From the NCBI GenBank assembly GCA_015490535.1, contig WFXP01000080.1, positions 1 to 64,000 on the forward strand: a stretch of DNA of 64,000 nt, given 5' to 3'. Positions 37,729 through 46,828 of this stretch are shown in pieces (position 1 is the first letter of the stretch; each line of letters opens with the position of its first letter). The DNA is from Gammaproteobacteria bacterium (GTDB lineage Bacteria; Pseudomonadota; Gammaproteobacteria; Thiohalospirales; Thiohalospiraceae). Under the pieces are notes generated by a model. The model worked only from the letters and a program-made list of their open reading frames with translations. It ran no database searches and was not told where the DNA came from. Both the position numbers and the translations under genes were made by a program.

Positions 37729-37799
37729 TCCCGGTTCATCCCGGACGGGATGTGGAGCGGAGGTCAGCCGTACGGCTGTTTGCCTCCGCGGTTGACAAC

Positions 37800-39155
37800 T
37801 CAGTAGCGGAAACCGAACTGCAATCCCCCATAGGCCTGCGCCAGGTTGGGGGAAGCGGACAGCGCCAGGTCCATGTGCACCCCGAACGGCGAGATCCCGA
37901 GACCGGCGGTGATGGCGTCGGTGTAGCTGTCCGAGCTCAGATCGCTGCGGTAGCCGAGACGCAGCTGGACGGTGGAGTAGAGATCCAGCTCGGCTCCGAG
38001 CCCCAGAACGCGGCTCTTGTCGTCGAAGCCGGCGCTGTTTTCGGTGATGTCCAGGTCCATCGCCAGCACGCTGCTGAGCACCGGGTTCCACTTTTTGGCG
38101 TGGGCGGCGCCGAAACGCAGCTGGGGTTTCTGCTCGATGTCGCCCCTGCCGGTCACGTTCACGGTGCGGAAGCTCTGGGGGATCAGGTTTTTCAGTACCA
38201 GGCCGGTGGTCACCCCGTTGCCGTAGCGCTTGGCAACCCCGATGTCGATGTTGAAGGCGGAGCTGCTCTCCATGTAGTCCTCGATGTTCACGTTGTTCGG
38301 ATCGGTATCCACGTCGGCCTCGTAGTCGATGGTGGTGATCTTCTGGAACTTGGGGGTGACGCCGATGGCCAGCTCCCCGAACTGAAACTCGAAGTTTCTG
38401 GCGTAGGAGAAGCCGAACTCGGTGGCGAGGACGGCGCGGCTCTGAATCTCCGACTGGGGCTTGACCGCGCCTTCGTTGAGAGAGATGGTCAGCTGTCCGC
38501 TGCCATCCACAACCTGAATGTACTTGCTGTTGGTTACGAGAGCGGTGAGCTGGTCTTGGCGCTGTTGTGGAGTCAGCGTATCCCACTGCTCCTGGAGATC
38601 AAAGGCGCTGTTCAACTCGTCGGTCAAATCCTTCACGGTTTGCGCATCCTTGTACTCCAGCTGTCCCCCGCCGGATGCCTGCCCGGCAAGGTAGAACGCC
38701 ATACCGTAGCTCTCTCCGGGAATGGCAACGGTGGTGCCTCCAAACAGGGCGCCCTCCAGCGGCCTGTTGCTGAATGTCGCCACTTTGTCGCTGGTGGTAA
38801 CCATATTGTCCGTAACGCTGGTTGCATTGTTGCGTGTGGGATTCAGATTGAAGTTTCTGACGGCGTTTTCCAGGTCATTCAGTTCACTGCCATTCTGAAA
38901 CTCATCCAGATCGGACACCAGCTCATCCGGATCGGCGACCTGAAATCCGATGATGGGAAATTCCACAATGACCCGCTGCTCGTTTGCCAGCAGCGCCGGG
39001 TTGTAGAAGCTGGCATTGGCGCCAGTTCCGGAGGCCACGCCGGTGCCTCCCATGGCCAGGGAGCGTGGGTCGAAGGTCCCGAACGGTGCAGCCAGGGTGA
39101 TGTTGCCCGTCAGGGTCATGGCCGTGGCTACGCTCAGCAGCAAACGGTTGTTCAT
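37800..39155 (-). CDS. TraF-type outer-membrane protein (PF13729 family)
   Basis: 451 residues from ATG at 39155 with GGAGG upstream. Signal peptide MNNRLLLSVATAMTLTGNIT. The first mature segment FDPRSLAMGGTGVASGTGAN matches the 'conjugal transfer protein TraF' family common in gammaproteobacteria, which resembles FadL/porin-like barrels. The C-terminus LAQAYGGLQFGFRY ends in an aromatic residue, as outer-membrane barrels do. No conjugation genes are nearby, so the TraF name reflects family only. Confidence 0.85.
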   Translation of the reverse strand: MNNRLLLSVATAMTLTGNITLAAPFGTFDPRSLAMGGTGVASGTGANASFYNPALLANEQRVIVEFPIIGFQVADPDELVSDLDEFQNGSELNDLENAVRNFNLNPTRNNATSVTDNMVTTSDKVATFSNRPLEGALFGGTTVAIPGESYGMAFYLAGQASGGGQLEYKDAQTVKDLTDELNSAFDLQEQWDTLTPQQRQDQLTALVTNSKYIQVVDGSGQLTISLNEGAVKPQSEIQSRAVLATEFGFSYARNFEFQFGELAIGVTPKFQKITTIDYEADVDTDPNNVNIEDYMESSSAFNIDIGVAKRYGNGVTTGLVLKNLIPQSFRTVNVTGRGDIEQKPQLRFGAAHAKKWNPVLSSVLAMDLDITENSAGFDDKSRVLGLGAELDLYSTVQLRLGYRSDLSSDSYTDAITAGLGISPFGVHMDLALSASPNLAQAYGGLQFGFRY

Positions 39156-39429
39156 GTTCAGCCTCCTGGTCAGGTTAAGGGTGTGGGTCAGCGTCCGCAG
39201 ATTCATCGGTGCCGCCCTGAGACCACTGTCGGGAGCGCGGAAGGAAAACTTTAGCGATCGGGCGAGCCATGCGGATGGGGCGTGCCCCGGTGGCCTTTCA
39301 CCACTGCCTGGCCTCCTGTCCGCCGCAGCCGGTTGCCGGGAGGCGGCGAGCCGCTCCCTCGATTCGCGCAGGAGCCCGGCCGTCAAACCGCGCCTGGTCA
39401 GGAGCGGTAATGCCCCGCCGGCGTTGGCC

Positions 39430-39457
39430 TTGACAGCAAATTTACCGAAGCTATAAT
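39430..39457 (+). promoter_or_regulatory. Strong sigma70 promoter of the tRNA cluster
   Basis: Consensus TTGACA (39430-39435) and TATAAT (39452-39457) with a 16-base spacer, 18 bases before the tRNA-Gly 5' end. Both hexamers are perfect. The remaining stretch between the TraF-type gene start and this promoter (39156-39429) holds no gene I can support. Confidence 0.85.
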
Positions 39458-39475
39458 GCGCTACTCGCCAGACAA

Positions 39476-39551
<76 letters not shown>

Positions 39552-39637
39552 GATAGCTGCAGACCTCGGCGGTGTCGCCGGGGTTTTTGTTTGGCGGCGC
39601 TCCCCCGTTTGCCGCCGGCAGCTTCTTTCATCCCCAG

Positions 39638-39711
39638 GGCTGGGTGGCAGAGTGGTTATGCAGCGGCCTGCAAAGCCGTGTACCTCGGTTCGACTCCGGG
39701 CCCAGCCTCCA
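39638..39711 (+). tRNA. tRNA-Cys (GCA)
   Basis: 74 nt. Acceptor GGCTGGG pairs with CCCAGCC; anticodon arm CGGCC-TGCAAA-GCCG with anticodon GCA; T loop GGTTCGACTCC; CCA encoded. It lies 86 bases after tRNA-Gly, in the order found in many gammaproteobacteria (Gly-Cys-Leu). Confidence 0.96.
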
Positions 39712-39806
39712 TACTCCCGTCGGTGATTCATGTTTTGGATCTTCCCAACTTATTACCTTTACTAGTGACGCAACTCTCCTCCAAGCGGTACAATCATCCC
39801 CCTTCG

Positions 39807-39893
39807 GCCCGGGTGGCGAAACAGGTAGACGCAAGGGACTTAAAATCCCTCGGTGGCGACACCATGCCGGTTCGATTCCGGCCCCGGGCACCA
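39807..39893 (+). tRNA. tRNA-Leu (UAA)
   Basis: 87 nt with a long variable arm (class II). Acceptor GCCCGGG pairs with CCCGGGC; anticodon arm AGGGA-CTTAAAA-TCCCT with anticodon TAA; variable arm CGGTGGCGACACCA; CCA encoded. TACAAT at 39789-39794 may be a -10 element of its own, 13 bases before the tRNA. Confidence 0.96.
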
Positions 39894-39959
39894 AAGGTTG
39901 CCGTCCCGGGATGCCGGGGCCGGTGCGCTGGTGGTGACACTGCTGCGAGGCCGGAGCGG

Positions 39960-40952
39960 CTACTCTCCTTTCAGCACCTTGCGGTAGTTGCCGAATACCG
40001 GGCTGTGCTCCGGAAAGAACTCCATTATTGCCGCCGTGTAGCGGTCGAGGGGATTCCAGATCCTGGCCAGGCGGCGGATTTTCTGCCTGGGAAGACCGTG
40101 GGTGTTGAAACGGAGTGTGAAGGGCACGGGATAGTCGCTGCCGAACAGTATCTTGTGATGGATCCGGGTCTGCCGCGCCAGATGGGGCAGGGCCCGGGCG
40201 CGTAACGGGATCAGCATGGCGGAGATGTCTGCGTAGAGGTTGGCGTGCCGCTCCAGCATCTCCAGCAGGGTAAAATAGCTGCGGCCCAGGCAGGCCGGAT
40301 CCCTGGAGAGGTTTCGCCATGGAAACATCCGGTGCTCCGCATGGCCCAGTCCCATGTGCGCGGCTACCACGGTTACGCCCGTTTCCAGGGGGAGGTTCAG
40401 GACCCCGACATCCTCCAGCTCCCTTTGCGATTGGATGGTGTATTCGCTGCCGGTATGGATGATGAGGGGAAGGTTGTGCCGCCTGAGCTTTTCGTAATAT
40501 GGAATGAGGGAAGGGGCGTTGGGATCCACCCTCCAGTAGTTCTGCAGGAACTTGGCTCCGCGGCACCCCTTTTCCACATACTCGTCAATCAGATCCAGGG
40601 CGTTGGGGCGCAACGGGTTAACGGACAGGAAGGGGATGAACTGGTCGGGATAGCGACGCGCTACCCGCACCACATCCTCGCTCGAGGCGCACACCGTGGG
40701 ATCCCGGTCCAGCTCCCGGCCTCCCCTGTCCACCCGGGCGTCCACTCCCAGCAGGCAGCATTTTCCCACCAGTCGTGACTCCGTCACCACCCGGGCCATG
40801 GAGGTGACGTAGCTCTCCCACGGCCTGGATTTCAGCTCCCGCGGATCCGCGCCGAGGCTCTTTGCAAAAAGAAGCACCGCAAATCTGTCAATTAACCGAT
40901 CGAAACGTACCTGAGGGTTCAGCAGATGGGCGTGAATATCTACCGTCTTCAT
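39960..40952 (-). CDS. Amidohydrolase-family (PF04909) metal-dependent hydrolase
   Basis: 330 residues from ATG at 40952, which overlaps the preceding stop (ATGA); a start at 40967 is possible. Metal-binding motifs: VDIHAHLLNP near the N-terminus, LIIHTGSEY, VVAAHMGLGH and ILFGSDYPVPF. This is the decarboxylase/hydrolase type of amidohydrolase; substrate not predictable. Tight overlap with a ZnuA-type gene suggests a shared metal or co-regulated role. Confidence 0.87.
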   Translation of the reverse strand: MKTVDIHAHLLNPQVRFDRLIDRFAVLLFAKSLGADPRELKSRPWESYVTSMARVVTESRLVGKCCLLGVDARVDRGGRELDRDPTVCASSEDVVRVARRYPDQFIPFLSVNPLRPNALDLIDEYVEKGCRGAKFLQNYWRVDPNAPSLIPYYEKLRRHNLPLIIHTGSEYTIQSQRELEDVGVLNLPLETGVTVVAAHMGLGHAEHRMFPWRNLSRDPACLGRSYFTLLEMLERHANLYADISAMLIPLRARALPHLARQTRIHHKILFGSDYPVPFTLRFNTHGLPRQKIRRLARIWNPLDRYTAAIMEFFPEHSPVFGNYRKVLKGE

Positions 40953-41860
40953 GAAGGTTTCAGGCACTTCACCAGGGATGCCGCCAGATTGCGCATGAGG
41001 GAGAAATAGAGTTCCGGTCCCGGGGTGAGGGTGTTTCCCAGCGGATCCAGGATGGTGATACGGATGTCGCTATCCTCGGTGAGCATGCGGAGCCAGGGAG
41101 GGGCGTACTGCGGCTCGCGGAACAGGCAGCGGATCCCTCCCTGGCGGATCTGTTTCCGCACCAGGCGCAGACGGCGGGCGCCGGGACTGTGCTCCGGGGT
41201 TGCCACCACCGCCCCCACTGCTGCCAGGTCATAACGCTGTTCCAGGTAGTGGTACGCGTCATGGAATACCAGATAGGGGATCTCCCGGATCGGCTCCAGG
41301 GTGGCGGCCAGCTGGCGATCAAGCTGCCGCAGGCGCTCCAGCAGCCTCACGCCGTTGGCTCTGTACCTGTCGGCATGTGTCGGATCGAGCGTGGAGAGTT
41401 CGGCAACTGCGGCGCTGACCACCGCTTCGGCGTTGCGCGGATCCAGCCAGAGGTGGCTGTCGCTGTGTTGGTGGGTATCGTGGTGCTGCTGGTCCGACCG
41501 CCACATCCCACTGCTGCGGGCGGGAAGCAGAACCATCCCCGGCAGCTGGAGCAGATCCACCACCCGGAGTTGCCCCTCCAGCACCGCCAGGGGCCTGTCG
41601 AGAAAACCCTCCAGTTGGGAGCCAACCCGGATCAGCAGTCGGGCGTGCCCCAGGGTGCGCAGCTGAGATGGGCGCAGGGTGTAGCCGTGGACAGAGACGC
41701 TCCCCTTGATCAGCAGCTCCGGTGCCGCGACCCCTTCCATTACTCCCGCCACCAGCGAGTGCACTGGAGGGATGCTGACCACCACTCTTGGAGACGCCGC
41801 CGCCTGCATGGCGCACAGGGAGGCGGTCAGCAGCAGTGACAGGCGCAGGATCGCAGGCAT
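40949..41860 (-). CDS. Metal ABC transporter substrate-binding protein, ZnuA-like
   Basis: 303 residues with signal peptide LRLSLLLTASLCAMQAAASP. Metal ligands of the family are in place: VHGYTLRPSQ (His), DSHLWLDPRN (His), VFHDAYHYLEQRY (His) and a late Asp in ILDPLGN. The histidine-rich loop QQHHDTHQHSDSH at about residue 125-137 is typical of zinc binders. The permease and ATPase (ZnuB/ZnuC) are not adjacent, so it depends on components elsewhere or hands metal to the overlapping amidohydrolase (inference). Confidence 0.88.
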   Translation of the reverse strand: MPAILRLSLLLTASLCAMQAAASPRVVVSIPPVHSLVAGVMEGVAAPELLIKGSVSVHGYTLRPSQLRTLGHARLLIRVGSQLEGFLDRPLAVLEGQLRVVDLLQLPGMVLLPARSSGMWRSDQQHHDTHQHSDSHLWLDPRNAEAVVSAAVAELSTLDPTHADRYRANGVRLLERLRQLDRQLAATLEPIREIPYLVFHDAYHYLEQRYDLAAVGAVVATPEHSPGARRLRLVRKQIRQGGIRCLFREPQYAPPWLRMLTEDSDIRITILDPLGNTLTPGPELYFSLMRNLAASLVKCLKPS

Positions 41861-42246
41861 AGTGCTTTGGAATCGTGTACCGGATCGGGATATGTTGTCA
41901 GGGCTCGGGGCGGTATTATTAACCCGGCAACATAATATATCGCATTCAGCCGTGCTGTGCGCGTCTGGGGCAAGGCGTCGAAACGCCGCTGTCGCCCCCG
42001 TGCCGGGACGGTCCTGCTGGGGGCGGATTGGCGATTGAATCGGTCAGCCCGGGCCGCTGGTGATCGAGCGGGTACTGCGGATGGGCTGGTGGGGCGGCGG
42101 GGCTGGCGTTTCCCCGGCCGGAGAGATTCGGGCCGGGGAGGGTTTTACCGGGTTCCTGGCGGCGGATGGGGTTTCCATATTGCTGCCCGGTTCCAAATGG
42201 AGCAGAATTGGCTGGTTCCCGGGTTCCGCTCCCGGCAGTCGAGGAT
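41861..42246. promoter_or_regulatory. Divergent region between the ZnuA-type gene and ubiC, with a Family 3 hairpin
   Basis: ATATGTTGTCAGGG (41890-41903) can pair with CCCGGCAACATAATAT (about 41924-41939), flanking a 20-base loop. On the minus strand the right arm reads CGATATATTATGTTGCCGGG then TTAATA, the Family 3 motif. A zinc-regulator (Zur) site is a possibility for the minus-strand gene but the spacing differs from the usual box. Remainder 41955-42246 is GC-rich with no supported gene. Confidence 0.4.
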
Positions 42247-42813
42247 ATGCTGATCACACACGATGCAAAATGGCGCTCCCTGCCCCGGTCACGCCCGGGT
42301 GAGGCTCCACCGGGCATTCGCCGCTGGCTGCTGGCGCCGGGCTCCCTGACCCGCTTGCTGCAGCAGGCAAGTGGGGGTGATTTCCGGGTACGGTTGCTGA
42401 GCCAGCGCTGGGAGATGCCGCTGCCCGACGAGGCAAGGCTGCTCGGAATGCGTGCCCGGCGCTACGCTGTGGTGCGCCAGGTGCAGCTGATTTGCGGGGG
42501 TGAGCCGTGGGTCTATGCCCGTACCGTGATTCCGGCCACCACTCTTGTGGGGCCGCAGCGGCGGTTCATACATCTGGGCAGCCGTCCGCTGGGGGCGATG
42601 CTGTTCGCCGACCCCTCCATGCAGCGCAGTGAGTCGCAGCTGGCGCGGCTGGAGCCACAGACCAGGCTGCACCGGCTCGCCACCGCAGATCTTGCCGAAC
42701 CCGTTGGGCCCATCTGGGGGCGTCGCTCTGTGTTCCGCCTGTCGCGGCGTCCGCTGCTGGTGAGTGAGCTGTTTCTGCCCGCGGTCGGCGAGTGTCCCTG
42801 GAGGGGGGGCTGA
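42247..42813 (+). CDS. ubiC: Chorismate lyase
   Basis: 188 residues from ATG at 42247. UbiC splits chorismate to 4-hydroxybenzoate and pyruvate, the first committed step of ubiquinone synthesis. RWLLAPGSLTRLLQQ, then VRQVQLICGGEPWVYARTVI and the C-terminal LLVSELFLP (with the conserved Glu) match the family. The stop is immediately followed by the ubiA start. Confidence 0.92.
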   Translation: MLITHDAKWRSLPRSRPGEAPPGIRRWLLAPGSLTRLLQQASGGDFRVRLLSQRWEMPLPDEARLLGMRARRYAVVRQVQLICGGEPWVYARTVIPATTLVGPQRRFIHLGSRPLGAMLFADPSMQRSESQLARLEPQTRLHRLATADLAEPVGPIWGRRSVFRLSRRPLLVSELFLPAVGECPWRGG

Positions 42814-43698
42814 ATGCTGCCGTCGCTGGAGGTCATAAGGGAGCGTCTGCCCCAGTACGCCCAGCTGATGCGCCTGGATCGGCCCATCGGTATCCTGCTG
42901 CTGCTCTGGCCCACCCTCTGGGCGCTGCTGATAGCCGGTAATGGGCGTCCCGACCCCGGGATCCTGGCGACATTTGTGCTGGGGGTGGTGGTGATGCGCT
43001 CCGCCGGTTGCGTGATCAACGACTACGCGGATCGGGATATCGATCCCTATGTGCGGCGCACCCGCAACCGCCCCATAGCAGATGGCCGGGTCAGCCCCGG
43101 GGAGGCGCTCAAGCTGTTCCTGTTCCTCTGCTTCATCGCGTTTGGTCTGGTGCTGCTGCTCAACTGGCAGACCATACTGCTGTCGTTCGTGGCAGTGGCG
43201 CTGGCGGCCGGCTACCCCTTCGCCAAACGCTATACCCATCTCCCCCAGGTGGTGCTGGGGGCCGCCTTCAGCATGGCGATTCCCATGGCGTTCACCGCGC
43301 TGACGGGGGAGGTGACCAGGGTGGCCTGGCTGCTGTTCATAGCCAATCTGCTCTGGACCACGGCCTATGACACCATGTATGCCATGGTGGATCGGGAGGA
43401 TGATCTCAAGATCGGGGTCAAGTCCACCGCTATACTGTTTGGCGATGTGGATGTGATCATCATCGGCATCATCCAGGCGATGATGTTTCTGGCGCTGTTC
43501 CTGGCCGGGGCGCTGGTGCCCATGGGGGCCTTCTACTATATGGGGGTTACGGTGGCCATCGGCCTCGCCCTGTACCAGCAGGAGCTGATCAAGGAGCGCG
43601 ACCGGGACAGGTGTTTCGAGGCGTTTCTCAACAACAACTGGCTCGGTATGGTGATCTTCATCGGTATAGCAGTGGACTATATGGTACGCACGGGTTAA
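42814..43698 (+). CDS. ubiA: 4-hydroxybenzoate octaprenyltransferase
   Basis: 294 residues, integral inner-membrane protein with about eight or nine hydrophobic segments. Two Asp-rich motifs bind Mg-prenyl diphosphate: [12 protein letters not shown] and [12 protein letters not shown]. It attaches the polyprenyl tail to 4-hydroxybenzoate made by UbiC. Start at 42814 abuts the ubiC stop, so the pair is translationally coupled. Confidence 0.97.
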   Translation: MLPSLEVIRERLPQYAQLMRLDRPIGILLLLWPTLWALLIAGNGRPDPGILATFVLGVVVMRSAGCVINDYADRDIDPYVRRTRNRPIADGRVSPGEALKLFLFLCFIAFGLVLLLNWQTILLSFVAVALAAGYPFAKRYTHLPQVVLGAAFSMAIPMAFTALTGEVTRVAWLLFIANLLWTTAYDTMYAMVDREDDLKIGVKSTAILFGDVDVIIIGIIQAMMFLALFLAGALVPMGAFYYMGVTVAIGLALYQQELIKERDRDRCFEAFLNNNWLGMVIFIGIAVDYMVRTG

Positions 43699-43768
43699 CG
43701 GACTGGCGCGAGCGCCGGGATTGTTCTATGCTCGCCTTCTACTGTCTTGTCGGAATAGGGTAAACAAC

Positions 43769-44503
43769 ATGAAGAAGCTTCTGCCAGCATTGATACTCTC
43801 CCTGACCTCCTTCGGTGCCTCCGCCGATTTCATTGGATTTGCGGTGGGCGCCGCCTACTGGAATCCCTCGCCCTCGGGGGAGGTCTCGTACCAGAACTAC
43901 GGCAGTAACGATTTCGAGGATGATCTCGAGCTGGGGGATGCCCGGGAGAATGTGCTGTGGGCGGTGCTGGAGCATCCGCTGCCGATGCTGCCCAATGTGA
44001 AGCTGGTAAGAACCTCACTGGGTCTGGATGGGGACGACGGCACCCTGCAAGCTGCGTTTGGCAATGTAAGCAGTGGCCTGTCGGGTGTGGACAGCTCCAT
44101 CACGCTGGATCAGACGGATCTGATGCTCTACTACGAACTTCTGGACAACTGGGTCACCCTGGATCTGGGTATCAACCTCAAGCTCATCGATGGCAGCGCG
44201 CAGGTGAGCAGAGGGGCTGTCTCCACCCGGGAGGATGTCAGCGTCACCATTCCCCTGCTGTACGGTAACGCGATGGTGGAGCTGCCGTTTACCGGCTTCT
44301 TCGCCGGGCTGGAGGCGGCCATGCTTTCGGTAGGGGACAACAGCGTCAGTGACGTTACCGCCCGCGTGGGATATGAGAGCGTTATCGGACTGGGGGCTAT
44401 GGCCGGGTTGCGTCGGCAGTCTTTCCGGCTGAAGGATGCCGGCGACGTGGATCTGGATTTCACGGTCAGCGGGCCGTTTGTGGCCGTCTACTACGATTTC
44501 TGA
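43769..44503 (+). CDS. Outer-membrane beta-barrel protein, TIGR04219-like
   Basis: 244 residues from MKKLLPALILSLTSFGASAD, a signal peptide with an ASA-D cleavage site. Alternating strand patterns follow, starting FIGFAVGAAYWNPSPSGEVS, and the C-terminal strand ends GPFVAVYYDF with the terminal Phe needed for BAM insertion. This matches the TIGR04219 family, whose function is not known. Gene stands alone after ubiA. Confidence 0.85.
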   Translation: MKKLLPALILSLTSFGASADFIGFAVGAAYWNPSPSGEVSYQNYGSNDFEDDLELGDARENVLWAVLEHPLPMLPNVKLVRTSLGLDGDDGTLQAAFGNVSSGLSGVDSSITLDQTDLMLYYELLDNWVTLDLGINLKLIDGSAQVSRGAVSTREDVSVTIPLLYGNAMVELPFTGFFAGLEAAMLSVGDNSVSDVTARVGYESVIGLGAMAGLRRQSFRLKDAGDVDLDFTVSGPFVAVYYDF

Positions 44504-44513
44504 TGGTCGGCTT

Positions 44514-44678
44514 TCAGCGCACGAGCCAGCTGTTACGCAACGCCCTGAGCACCTTGCCGGCATAGCGGTTGGGCCAGATGTGCAGGGGGCCGTTGTAGCG
44601 CGCCAGGGCGCGGCTCAGGTTGCCCTTATCCTTGTCCCAGGTAGAGGCGCAGGATGGTGCAGCCCATGCACAGCGCCG
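44514..44678 (-). pseudogene. 3' remnant of a lytic transglycosylase (SLT) gene with a frameshift
   Basis: On the minus strand, directly after the proS stop, one frame reads MGCTILRLYL and a +1 shifted frame continues DKDKGNLSRALARYNG, then PNRYAGKVLRAL to a TGA at 44514. Together they form the C-terminal end of the SLT domain (pattern GxTILRxYLxxxxGNLxRALARYNG), broken by one base around 44636. The rest of the gene is missing because proS occupies the upstream DNA. A lytic transglycosylase gene downstream of proS is common in related bacteria, so this appears to be a decayed copy. Confidence 0.75.
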
Positions 44679-46385
44679 TCATCTGATGTGCCGGTTCAGG
44701 AACTCCTCTATCTCCCCCAGCGGGATCTCCCGGCTGTCGCCGTCGCGACGGCCCTTGTACTCTATCTTGCCGGCATCCAGTCCCCGCTCCCCCACCACCA
44801 GGCGGTGGGGGATCCCGATCAGCTCCATATCGGCAAACATTACTCCGGCACGCTCCCGGCGGTCGTCGAACAGCACCTCGATGCCGGCGGCCGTCAGCCT
44901 TTCGTAGAGATCCTCCGCCGCCTCCCGTACGCGCCGGGATTTGTGCATATTCATGGGCAGCAGCGCCACCTGGAACGGGGCGATGGCGGCGGGCCAGATG
45001 ATGCCCCGCTGGTCGTGGTTCTGCTCGATGGCGGCCGCCACCACCCGGGAGACCCCGATGCCGTAGCATCCCATCTCTAGCACCTGCTGCCTGCCGTTCT
45101 CGTCCAGGGCGGTGGCTTTCAGGGCGGCGCTGTACTTGCTTCCCAGCTGGAATATGTGTCCAACCTCGATGCCCCGCCTGATTACCAGCCGGCCCTTTCC
45201 GTCCGGGGAGGGATCCCCCTCCACCACGTCGCGCAGGTCGGCGCTCTCCGGTTCCGGCAGGTCCCGGCCCCAGTTGACGCCGGTAAGGTGTCTGCCCTCC
45301 TGGTTGGCGCCGCAGACGAAGTCGGCCAGCCGGGTTGCGCTGTGGTCGGCGATTACCGGGATGGAGAGCCCCACCGGTCCTATCGAGCCGGGAGCGGCCC
45401 CGCACGCGGCGCGGATCTCTGTCTCGTCGGCGAAGGTAAGCGGAGCGCGCACCTGGGGCAGCTTCTCTGCCTTGATCCCGTTGAGCTCGTGGTCGCCGCG
45501 CAGTACCAGGGCCACAAGCCCCCCTTCCTCTCCATGCACCAGCAGGGTCTTTACGGTGCGCGCCGGTTCGACGCCGAGAAAACGGCTCACCTCCTCAATG
45601 GTGCGCTGTCCGGGGGTATCCACCTTCTGCATGGGCAGGGTGGGCGCCGGGCGCGGTTCCCGGGGGGGGATGGCCTCCGCCAGCTCCACGTTGGCGGCGT
45701 AGTCGCTGCCGTCGCTGAAGGCGATGGCATCTTCCCCGGAGTCGGCCAGCACGTGGAATTCGTGGGAGGCGTTGCCGCCGATGGAGCCGGTATCGGCCAG
45801 CACCGCGCGGAACTCCAGCCCCAGGCGGGTGAAGATCCGGCTGTAGGTTTGGTACATGGTCTCATAGGTGTGCCGCAATGACTCCCCGTCCAGGTGGAAA
45901 GAGTAGGCATCCTTCATCAGGAACTCCCGGGCGCGCATCACGCCGAACCGGGGGCGCACCTCGTCACGGAACTTGGTCTGGATCTGGTAGAAGTTGGCGG
46001 GGAGCTGCTTGTAGCTCTGGATCTCGCGGCGCACCAGATCGGTGATTACCTCCTCGTGGGTGGGGCCAAAGCAGAACTCCCGCTGGTGGCGGTCGGTGAA
46101 GCGCAGCAGCTCCGGGCCGTACTGCTCCCAGCGTCCCGACTCCTGCCATAGCTCGGCCGGCTGGACGGCGGGCATCAGCAGCTCCTGGGCACCGGAGCGG
46201 TCCATCTCCTCGCGCACGATGCTCTCCACCTTGCGCAGCACGCGCAGGCCGAGTGGCAGCCAGGTGTAGAGCCCGGAGGCGAGACGCCGGATCATCCCCG
46301 CGCGCAGCATCAGCTGGTGGCTGATTACCTCGGCGTCGGCAGGGGTCTCCCGGAGTGTGGAGAGCATGAGCTTGGAGGTGCGCAT
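44679..46385 (-). CDS. proS: Prolyl-tRNA synthetase (bacterial type with editing domain)
   Basis: 568 residues. Class II motif 2 and the [19 protein letters not shown] segment are conserved; the YbaK-like editing insert ([18 protein letters not shown] onward) lies about residues 240-400; motif 3 is near [17 protein letters not shown]. It loads proline on tRNA-Pro and clears Ala-tRNA-Pro. The start [15 protein letters not shown] is typical. Confidence 0.97.
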   Translation of the reverse strand: MRTSKLMLSTLRETPADAEVISHQLMLRAGMIRRLASGLYTWLPLGLRVLRKVESIVREEMDRSGAQELLMPAVQPAELWQESGRWEQYGPELLRFTDRHQREFCFGPTHEEVITDLVRREIQSYKQLPANFYQIQTKFRDEVRPRFGVMRAREFLMKDAYSFHLDGESLRHTYETMYQTYSRIFTRLGLEFRAVLADTGSIGGNASHEFHVLADSGEDAIAFSDGSDYAANVELAEAIPPREPRPAPTLPMQKVDTPGQRTIEEVSRFLGVEPARTVKTLLVHGEEGGLVALVLRGDHELNGIKAEKLPQVRAPLTFADETEIRAACGAAPGSIGPVGLSIPVIADHSATRLADFVCGANQEGRHLTGVNWGRDLPEPESADLRDVVEGDPSPDGKGRLVIRRGIEVGHIFQLGSKYSAALKATALDENGRQQVLEMGCYGIGVSRVVAAAIEQNHDQRGIIWPAAIAPFQVALLPMNMHKSRRVREAAEDLYERLTAAGIEVLFDDRRERAGVMFADMELIGIPHRLVVGERGLDAGKIEYKGRRDGDSREIPLGEIEEFLNRHIR

Positions 46386-46504
46386 GGTTGTCGGTGCTCC
46401 TCTTGATTCACGTATGGCACAGGTATGGAGATGCGGGTGGAAACGGCCTGGATTCTAGCGTTCCCCGGGGGCGCGGGCAAATCGCCGGGTTTTCATCTCT
46501 GCCT

Positions 46505-46828
46505 CGTACTCTTTCAAGGTAATAGATCAGGAAGGTCTTCCTCGAATCGTGTGGGTGAAATGGTAAATCATCCTTGACAGGCGGAATGCACGCCGGAAGA
46601 TGGTCGGCAGAAGGGGATTGGGGAGACTTTGGGATAGCCGCACCAGTTGCAGTTGGCACAGGTGGTGGATATCCGCCACTCCCCAGCCAGACCGCCCCAA
46701 TCCCCTCCTGGTTACCGAGTATGTGGCGTGCATTCCGCCTGTCAAGGACGGAGCCGCTATGCGGTGATTTACCATTTCACCCACACGATTCGAGGAAGAC
46801 CTTCCTGATCTACTTCGACGGAGTACTA
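46505..46828. repeat. Family 1 foldback repeat, copy 4
   Basis: Left end CGTACTCTTTCAAGGTAATA, right end CTTCCTGATCTACTTCGACGGAGTACTA (ends only partly matching). The whole arm-core-arm structure is present and oriented like copies 2 and 5. Its right end overlaps the last codons of the neighbouring permease gene and supplies its stop. About 120 bases to its left (46386-46504) hold the proS upstream region. Confidence 0.9.

Noticed and set aside
39628-40566. Minus-strand frame spanning tRNA-Cys and tRNA-Leu
   Set aside because: Overlaps two clear tRNAs and an amidohydrolase gene; not coding.
41928-41945. Zur box upstream of the ZnuA-type gene
   Set aside because: The arms pair only across a 20-base loop and the same motif occurs before unrelated genes, so a Zur call is not supported.
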